Assembly (NCBI GenBank): GCA_905205975.1
Contig: CAJLFQ010000058.1
Coordinates: 1 to 14,015 of the forward strand
Origin: an uncultured Eubacteriales bacterium
GTDB lineage: Bacteria > Bacillota > Clostridia > Oscillospirales > QAMX01
Reading direction: 5' to 3'
Length of the DNA: 14,015 bases
The position numbers and the translations under genes were made by a program. The notes under the pieces were generated by a model. It worked only from the letters and a program-made list of their open reading frames with translations, was not told the origin of the DNA and ran no database searches. This document shows positions 6,547 through 13,987 of the stretch, piece by piece. Each line of letters begins with the position of its first letter. Position 1 is the first letter of the stretch.

Positions 6547-8022
6547 TTACTGCTCAAGCAAATTGAGAAAACGTGCATACTGATCATCCCATTCTGCACG
6601 GTCAGCAACAGTGTAATCTTTGATTTCAAACGAATCAGCGACGATTGCACGCGCCTGCCAGACATCCGAAACTTCGCCGGTCGCAATCAGCTGCGCACAG
6701 ATGTTGCCGATAGCGGTGGCTTCCACTGGACCAGCCATGACACGGCGGCCGGTTGCACGGGCCGTATAATCCATCAGGAGTTGATCTTTGCACCCGCCGC
6801 CGACCACGCGGATGACCGGAAGCTGATAGCCAAGCATTTTTTCGAGCTGTTCGACGGCATACCGATATTTCATCGCCAGGCTTTCCAGAATGCAGCGGAA
6901 GATTTCGCCGCGGGTTTCCGGGATGGACTGACCGGTTTCCAGGCAGTAGGAACGGATTTTTTCGATCATATGGCCTTTTTCAAAGAAGCAAGGCGCGTCC
7001 GGATCGATGAAGCGCGCAAAGGCCGGTGCCGACGCAATTTCAGCATCCAGGACCGCATAGCTGATGGCGCCAGTCGCTTTTTCAAGTTCGCGTTTGACTT
7101 CCTGGTAGATCCAGAGCCCCATGATGTTCTTCAGGAATCGGATCGAACCGCCGAAGCCACCTTCGTTTGTGTATTCAATCGCGTATGCAGCGTCATCGGT
7201 TCGCGGTGCATCCAGTTCGACGCCGAGCAGACTCCATGTACCGCACGAAATATATGCACAGCGCTCACCTTTTTCCATCGGAATCGCGAGAACGGCACTG
7301 CCGGTATCGTGACCACAGACGGAGGCGACCGGAAGCTTCATGCCTGTTTCTGCCTGAATGGCATCTGTCGTTTCGCCGAGCAGTTGCCCTGGACGAATGA
7401 TCGGCAGAAAAATCCGCTGCGGCAGATCAAGGTGGGAGAGGAGTTCCCGATCCCATGTCTGCGTGCGGACATCCAGCAGCTGTGTCGTCGAGGCCATTGA
7501 ATACTCCGCTGATTTCACGCCTGTCAGCATGAAGTTCAGCAGATCCGGCATCAGAAGCATCGTTTTCGCAGCATCCAACATGGCTGGGTACTGTTTCCGG
7601 ATGGCATAAAGCTGGAAAATGGTATTGAATTTCATGAATTGAATGCCTGTGCGGTCATATAGCTCCCGCTTCGGAACGCAGGCATAAACGGCTTCCATGG
7701 CACCGTCTGTCAGGCTGTCGCGGTAGTAAAACGGATTGCCCAGCGGTTTGTCATAGGCATCAAGCAGGGCAAAATCGACGCCCCAAGTGTCTACACCCAT
7801 GGAAGCGATATCGGTAATTCCCTCTCTGCGCAGGTTAATCAGCCCTGTTTTCATCTCGGAGAAGAGACGGAGAAGGTCCCAATAGTAGTGTCCGAATGCC
7901 TTGACCGGTTCATTGACAAAACGATGAATTTCGCGCACGGAGAGGCGCTGCCCGTCAAAATCGGCGAGGATTCCCCGACCGCTGGAAGCACCGTAATCGA
8001 AGGTCAAGAAACGTTTGTTCAT
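6547..8022 (-). CDS. rhaB: L-rhamnulokinase
   Basis: RhaB phosphorylates L-rhamnulose at C1 with ATP, the second step of rhamnose breakdown. The 491 residues match the FGGY kinase family and the 489 of E. coli RhaB. Visible signs are the N-terminal phosphate loop FDYGASSGRG (8-17), GVDTWGVDFALLD (76-88), the catalytic CGHDTGSA (236-243, Asp239 as general base), ISCGTWSLLG (258-267), NEGGFGGSIR (286-295), and the ATP-binding GGGCKDQLL (408-416) followed by EATAIGN (434-440). ATG 8022 is chosen since AAAGGCG (8031-8037) lies eight bases upstream; an in-frame TTG at 8040 overlaps it. It sits between the aldolase and rhaA genes, with 112 bases before it that contain a tandem repeat but no clear promoter. 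Very secure. Confidence 0.97.
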   Translation of the reverse strand: MNKRFLTFDYGASSGRGILADFDGQRLSVREIHRFVNEPVKAFGHYYWDLLRLFSEMKTGLINLRREGITDIASMGVDTWGVDFALLDAYDKPLGNPFYYRDSLTDGAMEAVYACVPKRELYDRTGIQFMKFNTIFQLYAIRKQYPAMLDAAKTMLLMPDLLNFMLTGVKSAEYSMASTTQLLDVRTQTWDRELLSHLDLPQRIFLPIIRPGQLLGETTDAIQAETGMKLPVASVCGHDTGSAVLAIPMEKGERCAYISCGTWSLLGVELDAPRTDDAAYAIEYTNEGGFGGSIRFLKNIMGLWIYQEVKRELEKATGAISYAVLDAEIASAPAFARFIDPDAPCFFEKGHMIEKIRSYCLETGQSIPETRGEIFRCILESLAMKYRYAVEQLEKMLGYQLPVIRVVGGGCKDQLLMDYTARATGRRVMAGPVEATAIGNICAQLIATGEVSDVWQARAIVADSFEIKDYTVADRAEWDDQYARFLNLLEQ

Positions 8023-8134
8023 GATGGATCCGCCTTTCAAATAAATGGTTTCGACGATTTGATCGCTGTTTGATCGCTGATAGTGAACGAAGCAAATGAA
8101 TCACTGGTTGGTGTGTATCATGAAATGGAGTTCT
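8023..8134 (-). other. Aldolase-rhaB spacer
   Basis: The widest gap inside the rhamnose operon. It contains an exact tandem 11-base repeat at 8058-8079 and the rhaB ribosome binding site at 8031-8037. No terminator hairpin and no consensus promoter were found. Confidence 0.5.
8058..8079. repeat. Exact tandem repeat, two copies of 11 bases
   Basis: TTTGATCGCTG occurs at 8058-8068 and again, directly abutting, at 8069-8079. The copies are identical. It lies about 36 bases ahead of the rhaB start. It could be a slippage duplication or a two-site protein- or RNA-binding element. Confidence 0.85.
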
Positions 8135-9277
8135 TCAGCCGCGTTCTGCTTGAATGAGCACATTTTGGCGATATCGTTCGACTTCCCAGTTTCGGATGAA
8201 AGCCGTCAATTCATCCGGCATCAGGCGTGCGCCGCTGAAGTTTTTTGCATAGTCGTTGATTTTTATAAAGTCCGTAAAGAGCATACGGTATGTCTGTGCG
8301 TCGCTTTCTGCGGCGGCGATTGCAAATGCGCCAACGCCCTTCAGAACAACAATTTTCGGTGAATAACCGACCGCTGTCTGGAAGTGCGGCAGGGCTTCGG
8401 AAAGATCTTCGGCGTGAGAGACACAGCAGAAGGATTCACCGAGATAGACAACGTGATCCGGTGTCAAAGCGCAGGAAGTGACAGTCGACCAGCCGACTGA
8501 CTGCGCACGCAGAGAGGAGTTTGAAAAAAAGAGCACATACCGGCCTGATTTGCTCAGGGTTTGCAGCGCCGCTTGAACAGCGGGCGTATTTGCATAATCG
8601 GCTGTGTCATCCTGAACGGACGGCACTTTTGAGATACCGGGTTGAATTGCCTCGATGGTGCCATCAATCAAGGCAGTCATTTCTTCCTTGGTTTCGGCGG
8701 CAAAAAACACACCGTGATTTTGCAGGAAGAGCAGCGATGGAAAGTGACCAAGGTCATCGGCGGCGTGGTCAAGCGCTTTTTTGGCTGCCATGGCAAGCGT
8801 ATAACCCGGCTTGACTGCATCGAGCCAGACCGCCTCAAAGCCCAAAAAGCACAGCACTGCCCCTTCCCCGTCTTTTCCGCAGGTCAGGCCATTCAGCATG
8901 GCAGGATGCAGGTGAACGACGAATTGCTGCGGAAAAAGCGCATGCAGCAATGCTTCCACGCTGGGGCGGCCTGTTTCGCCGTCGATCCTTGCAGCCATCA
9001 TGTCTGCAAGAACAGCAGCTTCGGCAGAAGCCTCATCGGACGGATATGCTTTTTCCGTAATCGCCGTCAGTTTTTTCAAATCAAGGGCGACGAAACCGGC
9101 TTCGTCAATATCAGCAAGCCGATGCCCGCTTGCTTTGACGTAGAGCGCGCCGTTTGATTTGACAGATGTATTGCCGCCGCCGGCAAGCACAAAATCAGGA
9201 TTCTGCCCATATAGGCGGGACAATTCAATGATATCGCTGAGAATCACGCTTGAAGACCATCCTTCCTGATACCGCAA
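8135..9277 (-). CDS. Class II aldolase, putative rhamnulose-1-phosphate aldolase (RhaE-like aldolase module without dehydrogenase domain)
   Basis: This 380-residue protein most likely splits L-rhamnulose-1-phosphate into dihydroxyacetone phosphate and L-lactaldehyde, using zinc. The class II aldolase/adducin fold is marked by the phosphate-binding LAGGGNTSVK (31-40), SGHRL (50-54), the catalytic acid in RPSVEALLH (Glu109), zinc ligands His122 and His124 in VVHLHP, and a third ligand His188 in LQNHGV. It is longer than E. coli RhaD (274 residues). Its later half, with LTPDHVV, a KGVGAF loop and the closing NWEVERYR, matches the aldolase part of bifunctional RhaE-type proteins but ends before their short-chain dehydrogenase half. 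The start is TTG 9277, with AAGGATT about ten bases upstream; an in-frame GTG ten codons later is an alternative. It is first in the operon, about 50 bases from the predicted transcript start. The substrate is inferred from rhaA and rhaB; a fuculose-1-phosphate aldolase role is less likely. Confidence 0.8.
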   Translation of the reverse strand: MRYQEGWSSSVILSDIIELSRLYGQNPDFVLAGGGNTSVKSNGALYVKASGHRLADIDEAGFVALDLKKLTAITEKAYPSDEASAEAAVLADMMAARIDGETGRPSVEALLHALFPQQFVVHLHPAMLNGLTCGKDGEGAVLCFLGFEAVWLDAVKPGYTLAMAAKKALDHAADDLGHFPSLLFLQNHGVFFAAETKEEMTALIDGTIEAIQPGISKVPSVQDDTADYANTPAVQAALQTLSKSGRYVLFFSNSSLRAQSVGWSTVTSCALTPDHVVYLGESFCCVSHAEDLSEALPHFQTAVGYSPKIVVLKGVGAFAIAAAESDAQTYRMLFTDFIKINDYAKNFSGARLMPDELTAFIRNWEVERYRQNVLIQAERG

Positions 9278-9298
9278 GCAATCAAAATCCTTGCAGAA

Positions 9299-9321
9299 AA
9301 AGTGCTTCTGAATCGCACTTT
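9299..9321 (-). promoter_or_regulatory. Hairpin in the 5' leader of the rhamnose operon
   Basis: AAAGTGC (9299-9305) and GCACTTT (9315-9321) form a seven-base-pair stem with a nine-base loop. In the leftward transcript it falls just after the predicted start site and is followed by a few U residues. It could be an operator for a dimeric regulator, a 5' stabilising stem, or a weak attenuator. Confidence 0.4.
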
Positions 9322-9334
9322 GATTCCGACTACA

Positions 9335-9363
9335 ATTATATCGGATTTTACTGCTTTTCGCAA
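9335..9363 (-). promoter_or_regulatory. Sigma-A promoter of the rhamnose operon
   Basis: On the minus strand TTGCGA (9358-9363) and TATAAT (9335-9340) are separated by exactly 17 bases, with a perfect -10. Transcription would start near 9328, about 50 bases before the aldolase start. Confidence 0.82.
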
Positions 9364-9408
9364 GCGTTTTTTTACTCTTTTCCGCACTATTTTTTGGGCG
9401 GTTTCTAC

Positions 9409-9437
9409 TTGCGCAATTTAGAAGAAGATGGTATAAT
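9409..9437 (+). promoter_or_regulatory. Sigma-A promoter of the PHP-ROK-mannosidase operon
   Basis: TTGCGC (9409-9414) and TATAAT (9432-9437) are 17 bases apart. Transcription would start near 9444, leaving a leader of about 90 bases before ATG 9536. The -35 lies inside the palindrome TTGCGCAA (9409-9416), a candidate regulator-binding site. Confidence 0.82.
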
Positions 9438-9535
9438 TAAACAGGGTTTATTTGCAGGAATGTACCGATGCAATATGAACGTACGCTTCGTCCATCTAAA
9501 ACAAGGTTGAAACAAGAAAACTGGGGTATTTCTGA

Positions 9536-10333
9536 ATGCGCGTAACGAAAGATATGCATGTCCATACCAATCTCTCTGCCTGTGCAGACCCGGACGCGAC
9601 GCTGGCCAAAATGGCTGAAGCGGCGGATCGCTTTGACATCCAAACACTTGGCATCGCAAATCATCTCTGGGATAACCGAGTACCAGGCGCCACTGGATGG
9701 TATGCCCCGCAGGATGTCGAACACGTCCTGAAAATCCATGAAGAAATGGCTGACATTTCAAAACTGCGTATTCTCGTAGGATGTGAAGCAGAATATATCG
9801 GGAACGGTGTTTTGAGCCTGACCCCTGAGAACGCAGCCCGGCTGGACTATCTGCTTGCGTCATTTACCCATTTTCATATGAAGGGTCTCACCATTTCTCC
9901 AGATATCACGGCGCCGAAAGATGTTGCAGATCTCATGGTGCAGCGTGTATTTGAGCTAATTGAACATCCGACGATGAACTGCGGTGTTCCCGCTGGCTTT
10001 GCGCACCTCTTCTGCCCAAGCGGCTGCGACAACTGGCCGGAGATCTTTGAACATCTCTCCTCGGAAATGTTCCGTGAGCTCTTCAAACGCGTTGCTGACA
10101 AGAATATTTCTGTCGGCATCCACAACGGCCATTGCGGCGAAGGCCCGATCCGCGAACATGAGGTTCGGATGTTTACCATCGCCAAGGAGTGCGGCTGCCA
10201 CTTCCACTTTGAATCCGACGGACACACCTTCAAAGAAGGCGATCCGGAAGCCATCTGTGCCGAAAAATATGCCCGCCATGCAAAGCTGGCGGATGAAGTC
10301 GGTATTACTGAGGCGGAAATTTGGGCGATCTGA
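9536..10333 (+). CDS. PHP-domain metal-dependent phosphoesterase/hydrolase
   Basis: This 265-residue cytoplasmic protein has the PHP fold signature, a trinuclear metal centre used by histidinol phosphatases and related phosphoesterases. Metal ligands can be followed: DMHVHTNLS (His8, His10), IANHLWD (His43), GCEAEY (Glu84 or Glu86), FTHFH (His112, His114), GFAHLF (His157) and ESDGH (Asp228, His230). The IHNGH segment (195-199) may add another ligand. Whether it is a sugar phosphatase, a nucleotidase or another hydrolase cannot be told. It is the first gene of the rightward operon with a ROK kinase and a mannosidase, so a sugar phosphate substrate is plausible. ATG 9536 has a modest GGGG ribosome binding site at 9523-9526, and the HxH motif follows directly. 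The ROK gene begins 66 bases after its stop, with no terminator between. Confidence 0.82.
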   Translation: MRVTKDMHVHTNLSACADPDATLAKMAEAADRFDIQTLGIANHLWDNRVPGATGWYAPQDVEHVLKIHEEMADISKLRILVGCEAEYIGNGVLSLTPENAARLDYLLASFTHFHMKGLTISPDITAPKDVADLMVQRVFELIEHPTMNCGVPAGFAHLFCPSGCDNWPEIFEHLSSEMFRELFKRVADKNISVGIHNGHCGEGPIREHEVRMFTIAKECGCHFHFESDGHTFKEGDPEAICAEKYARHAKLADEVGITEAEIWAI

Positions 10334-10399
10334 TGTTTTGCTGTTTTCCTGCCTTCTCAGCCTAAAAAAACAACCAATCACAAGTGAGGTTTCTCCCCT

Positions 10400-11374
10400 A
10401 TGTCTGACAAAGCATATACCTATTATGCCGGCCTTGATATCGGCGGCACCAAATGCGCCGTTCTCCTTGGCCGGGTCAAAAACGAAGACGGCTCGATTGA
10501 GGTATTGTCCCGTGATGCGATTCCAACCAATACGCAGAACGGGCCGTATGCCGCTTTAGAGAGTTTCGATCAGTTTTTGGCCCCTATGATGAAAGCGCAC
10601 GAAATTGCCGCCATCGGCATCAGCTGCGGCGGTCCGCTCAGCTCCAAGCAAGGGATCATCATGTCTCCCCCGAACCTGCCCGGCTGGGATAATGTGCCGA
10701 TCGTCTCCTATCTGGAACAGAAATACGGTGTTCCGGCGAAGCTGCAGAACGATGCGAATGCCTGTGCCGTCGCAGAATGGAAATTCGGCGCCGGCCGCGG
10801 TACGCAGAGCATGGCCTTCTGCACCATGGGGACGGGCTTTGGCGCGGGTCTGATCATTGACGGCCGTCTGTATGCCGGTATCAACGATCTTGCAGGCGAA
10901 GTCGGACATATTCGTCTCTGCGAGCAGGGGCCGGTCGGCTTTACAAAACGCGGCTCCGTAGAAGGTTTTTGCAGCGGCGGCGGAATTGCACAGCTTGGCC
11001 GCACCGCAGCGCTGGAAGCACTTCAGGGCGGCAAGACCGTTGGTTTCTGCGACTCCTATGAAGCGCTGAATTCCATTACGGCAAAGTCCATCGGCATTGC
11101 TGCTGACGCCGGTGACCCGTGCGCCATCGAAGTTTATCGTGAATGCGGGCGTTATCTGGGCAAATTTGTCTCCATCATCATCGATCTCTTGAACCCGGAG
11201 AAGATCGTCATCGGCTCAATTTTTGCCCGCAGCGAGCATCTGATCCGTGCTTCGATGCAGGAAGTGATTGACCGTGAATGCCTGCCTGTTTCTGCCGCAA
11301 CCTGCCAGGTTGTTCCGGCTGCATTGGGCGAGGCCATCGGCGATATTGCTGCGCTCTCTGTTGCTTCCCTGTAA
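10400..11374 (+). CDS. ROK-family sugar kinase (candidate mannokinase/glucokinase)
   Basis: This 324-residue cytoplasmic enzyme should phosphorylate a hexose or amino sugar with ATP. ROK signs are the phosphate loop GLDIGGTK (11-18), the GISCGGPL stretch (73-80), PNLPGW (91-96), catalytic Asp118 in QNDANACA, the GTGFGAGLI loop (144-152), and AGEVGHI (165-171) with sugar-binding Glu167 and His170. The usual CxCGxxGCxE zinc motif after that histidine is absent; the equivalent region reads GPVGFTKRGSVEGFCSG (177-193), keeping a glutamate (Glu188) and one cysteine. There is no DNA-binding N-terminal domain, so it is a kinase and not a ROK repressor. Next to a mannosidase, mannose is the likeliest substrate by inference; glucose or fructose remain possible. 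GAGG (10385-10388) lies 11 bases before ATG 10400. Confidence 0.9.
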   Translation: MSDKAYTYYAGLDIGGTKCAVLLGRVKNEDGSIEVLSRDAIPTNTQNGPYAALESFDQFLAPMMKAHEIAAIGISCGGPLSSKQGIIMSPPNLPGWDNVPIVSYLEQKYGVPAKLQNDANACAVAEWKFGAGRGTQSMAFCTMGTGFGAGLIIDGRLYAGINDLAGEVGHIRLCEQGPVGFTKRGSVEGFCSGGGIAQLGRTAALEALQGGKTVGFCDSYEALNSITAKSIGIAADAGDPCAIEVYRECGRYLGKFVSIIIDLLNPEKIVIGSIFARSEHLIRASMQEVIDRECLPVSAATCQVVPAALGEAIGDIAALSVASL

Positions 11375-11464
11375 GCTTGACGTTCACACAATCGTTGTTT
11401 TGTCCCCCGCGGGGCGGATGCCCCGATATCATATCAACATAGAACACATCAAGGAGGTTTTCTT
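11375..11464 (+). other. ROK-mannosidase spacer with GC-rich hairpins and a strong ribosome binding site
   Basis: The palindrome CCCCGCGGGG (11405-11414) can fold on itself, or its second half CGGGG (11410-11414) can pair with CCCCG (11421-11425) around a six-base loop; the two folds exclude each other. No U run follows, so this is not a normal terminator. AAGGAGG (11451-11457), a full consensus site, stands seven bases before GTG 11465. Confidence 0.5.
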
Positions 11465-13987
11465 GTGGAAAAGAAACCCGAAGTCCATCTGATTGGCAAC
11501 GCACACTTGGACCCGATCTGGCTGTGGCGCTGGCAGGAAGGCTGCGGCGAAGTCCTGCAAACATTCCGCTCTGCATTGGATCGCCTGAACGAATACCCGG
11601 ATTTTGTTTTCACCTGTTCTTCTGCGGCGTATTATCGCTGGGTCGAAGAAATCGATCCGGATATGTTTGAAGAAATCCGCGCCCGCGTCAAAGAAGGCCG
11701 CTGGGTTCCGGTCAACGGCTGGTGGATTCAGCCCGACTGCAACATGCCGTCTGCTGAAAGCTTTGCACGTCAGGCGCTGTACAGCCAGCTGTATTACTAC
11801 GAAAAATTCGGCGTGATCTGCCACACCGGCTATAACGTGGACTCCTTCGGCCACAACTACATGATCCCGCAGCTGCTCAAGCAGAGCGGCATGGATCACT
11901 ATGTCATGATGCGTCCGGGCCCGCACGAAAATCCGAACGTTCCGCACCGTCTCTTTTGGTGGGAATCTCCGGATGGCTCCCGCGTCCTGACGTATCACAT
12001 TGTTCCGGACGGCTACGGCACCGGCAACAAGAAAGATCTTGAAAAACGTCTGGATACGATGGAAGAACTCGCCGAACAGGATCAGCGCGGTGTGATGCTC
12101 TTCTACGGCGTCGGCAACCACGGCGGCGGCCCGACCAGAAGCGACATCGAATTCTTGATGGACAAGATGACCGAAGAAGGGTACAAGAATGTCAAATTCT
12201 CGAACCCGGACGACTACTTTAAGTATGTCATGGCCAACCCGCTCGACATCCCGGTCTGGACGGATGACCTCCAGCACCATGCCAGCGGCTGCTACTCTGC
12301 TACCAGCATGATCAAGCGTCTAAACCGTATGACGGAGAACGCTTTGCAGAGCGCCGAAAAATGGAACACGATCGCCACGAAGACGGCAGACTTCAAACCG
12401 GAAACGAAAGAATTCGCCGAAGCCTGGCGTGATCTGCTGTTCAACCAGTTCCATGACATTTTTGACGGCTGCTCCATCATGGAAGCTTATGAAGACGTCA
12501 ATGAGTCGATGGGTCATGCACTGACCATCGCAGCCCGCGCGCAGAACAATGCACATCTCCGCATTGCGCGCACGGTTGACACTTGGGTTGACGGCGTCTC
12601 CGATCCGGTGGATGTCAATGATTTCAAGCTCAAAACGCTGCCGCACGAAGTCCGCAACCACAGCTTCTGGGGGCGTTTCCCGCGGCCTGTGATTGTCTTC
12701 AACCCGCTCTCCTGGGATATCATGACGCCGGTTCAGACCTATCATCCGTCTGTCAAGGTTCAGGATGCACAGGGCAACGAAGTGCTTTTCCAGAATGTCC
12801 GTTCATCCCGCTCCAATGACTCCCACGCAGATACTGTCTTCATGGCAAGCGTCCCGGCGATGGGTTATGCGACATACTGGCTGACGCCGGGCGGCGGCTC
12901 TGAAGTCTGCCCGATGAAAACTGCGGTCAAGGCCACTGAAACGGCTGACACCATCGAAATCGAAAACGAGCATCTGAAGGTTTCCTTTGACCGTCAGACG
13001 GGCTGCATCTCTTTCCTCGGCGACAAGCAGAGCGAAGAGAACATCCTGCGGGCACCGGGCGCTGTGCCGGTTGTGATCGATGACCACAAAACAGACACTT
13101 GGGCGCACATGGTCTTCAAATTCGATACGATCAAAGGCATCATGAACCTGGAATCCATCGAACTGGTTGAAGCTGGTCCACTGCGTGCAGTGGTTCGCGT
13201 CAAACACTCCTTCAACCATTCCTTCCTGACGCAGAACTTCATTCTGGCTGCCGGTGAGAAAGTGCTGGATGTCAAGTGCAAGGCCATTTGGCAGGAGCAG
13301 TTCACGATGCTCAAGTTCTCCTTCCCGCTTGCGGGCACGGATGAAATTTCGACGCATGAAGTTCCGGCCGGATTCATCAAGCGTCCGTGCAACGGCGAAG
13401 AAGAACCGGTTCATCAGTGGGGCGACGTGACGGTCACGGCAAACGGCGAACGCCGTGGTATTGCGATTCTCAACGATTCGAAATACAGCTATGACTGCCC
13501 GGGTGCTGAAATCCGTTTGACCGCGCTGCGCAACGTCATCTTTGCCGACCACTATTCGCATCGTCCGCCCGCAGACTTCAACTTTACGGACGAAGGACTG
13601 CAGCGCTTCGAATACGGCGTTTATCTGCATCGCGGCGAAGTTGAAACGAGCGATGTCGTCAAAGAAGCAACGCATATGAACAACCGCCTGGTTCCGGTTC
13701 CGGAAAGCTATCACAAGGGCAAGGGCGAACCGCAGGTGAAGAGCTATCTCTCCATCGACGCCGACAACGTTATTGCTACGGCACTCAAGCTTTCTGAAGA
13801 CGGTTCCGGTTCTGTCATTCTCCGCTGCTATGAAACGAAAGGTCAGGCAGTCCGCGCACTTCTGAAGAGCGAACAGTTTGGCTTCTCCTTCTATTCCGAC
13901 TTTGAGCCGCACAAGATCAAAACGTTCCGGATTGAACCGGACGGCAAGGTTTATGTGGTCGATTTCCTGGAAGGCATTGTTCGCTAA
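11465..13987 (+). CDS. Alpha-mannosidase, glycoside hydrolase family 38
   Basis: This 840-residue zinc-dependent retaining glycosidase removes alpha-linked mannose from glycans or short mannosides. The catalytic N-terminal part shows NAHLDPIWLWRW (12-23, zinc ligands His14 and Asp16), GWWIQPDCNMP (85-95), the nucleophile Asp126 in GYNVDSFGHN, GVGNHGGGPT (215-224), and NQFHDIFDGCS (327-337) with the last zinc histidine, His330. The remaining ~450 residues are the beta-sandwich domains typical of GH38. The length is slightly below E. coli MngB (877). There is no signal peptide, so the enzyme is cytoplasmic and would act on imported oligosaccharides. The GTG start is supported by AAGGAGG seven bases upstream, the best site in the window, which suggests high expression. 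It is the last gene seen; no terminator is visible in the remaining 28 bases. Released mannose would suit the ROK kinase encoded upstream. Confidence 0.95.
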   Translation: MEKKPEVHLIGNAHLDPIWLWRWQEGCGEVLQTFRSALDRLNEYPDFVFTCSSAAYYRWVEEIDPDMFEEIRARVKEGRWVPVNGWWIQPDCNMPSAESFARQALYSQLYYYEKFGVICHTGYNVDSFGHNYMIPQLLKQSGMDHYVMMRPGPHENPNVPHRLFWWESPDGSRVLTYHIVPDGYGTGNKKDLEKRLDTMEELAEQDQRGVMLFYGVGNHGGGPTRSDIEFLMDKMTEEGYKNVKFSNPDDYFKYVMANPLDIPVWTDDLQHHASGCYSATSMIKRLNRMTENALQSAEKWNTIATKTADFKPETKEFAEAWRDLLFNQFHDIFDGCSIMEAYEDVNESMGHALTIAARAQNNAHLRIARTVDTWVDGVSDPVDVNDFKLKTLPHEVRNHSFWGRFPRPVIVFNPLSWDIMTPVQTYHPSVKVQDAQGNEVLFQNVRSSRSNDSHADTVFMASVPAMGYATYWLTPGGGSEVCPMKTAVKATETADTIEIENEHLKVSFDRQTGCISFLGDKQSEENILRAPGAVPVVIDDHKTDTWAHMVFKFDTIKGIMNLESIELVEAGPLRAVVRVKHSFNHSFLTQNFILAAGEKVLDVKCKAIWQEQFTMLKFSFPLAGTDEISTHEVPAGFIKRPCNGEEEPVHQWGDVTVTANGERRGIAILNDSKYSYDCPGAEIRLTALRNVIFADHYSHRPPADFNFTDEGLQRFEYGVYLHRGEVETSDVVKEATHMNNRLVPVPESYHKGKGEPQVKSYLSIDADNVIATALKLSEDGSGSVILRCYETKGQAVRALLKSEQFGFSFYSDFEPHKIKTFRIEPDGKVYVVDFLEGIVR

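Larger units (their letters stand above)
9278..9535. promoter_or_regulatory. Divergent regulatory region between the rhamnose operon and the PHP-ROK-mannosidase operon
   Basis: This 258-base intergenic stretch is AT-rich with several T runs. It carries two back-to-back consensus promoters, a small hairpin at the start of the leftward transcript, and an eight-base palindrome over the rightward -35. Forty-four bases separate the two -35 elements, leaving room for a shared regulator. No regulator gene is encoded in the window. Confidence 0.75.

Noticed and set aside
5357..6583. Long open frame on the + strand opposite rhaA
   Set aside because: It is antisense to a securely identified rhaA, has no recognisable domain, and is explained by the codon bias of the real gene.
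9460..9510. Sixteen-codon frame in the leader of the PHP gene, as a possible leader peptide
   Set aside because: Its only AGG-like element touches the ATG, the peptide has no run of regulatory codons, and no attenuator hairpin follows.
9278..9535. Possible riboswitch or catabolite-response (cre) site in the divergent region
   Set aside because: No known riboswitch core was recognised, and no stretch fits the usual cre consensus well enough to call.
12803..13912. Long open frame on the - strand opposite the alpha-mannosidase
   Set aside because: It is a shadow of the GH38 gene with odd composition, no clear ribosome binding site and no recognisable motif. The same applies to the minus-strand frame at 11429-12280.
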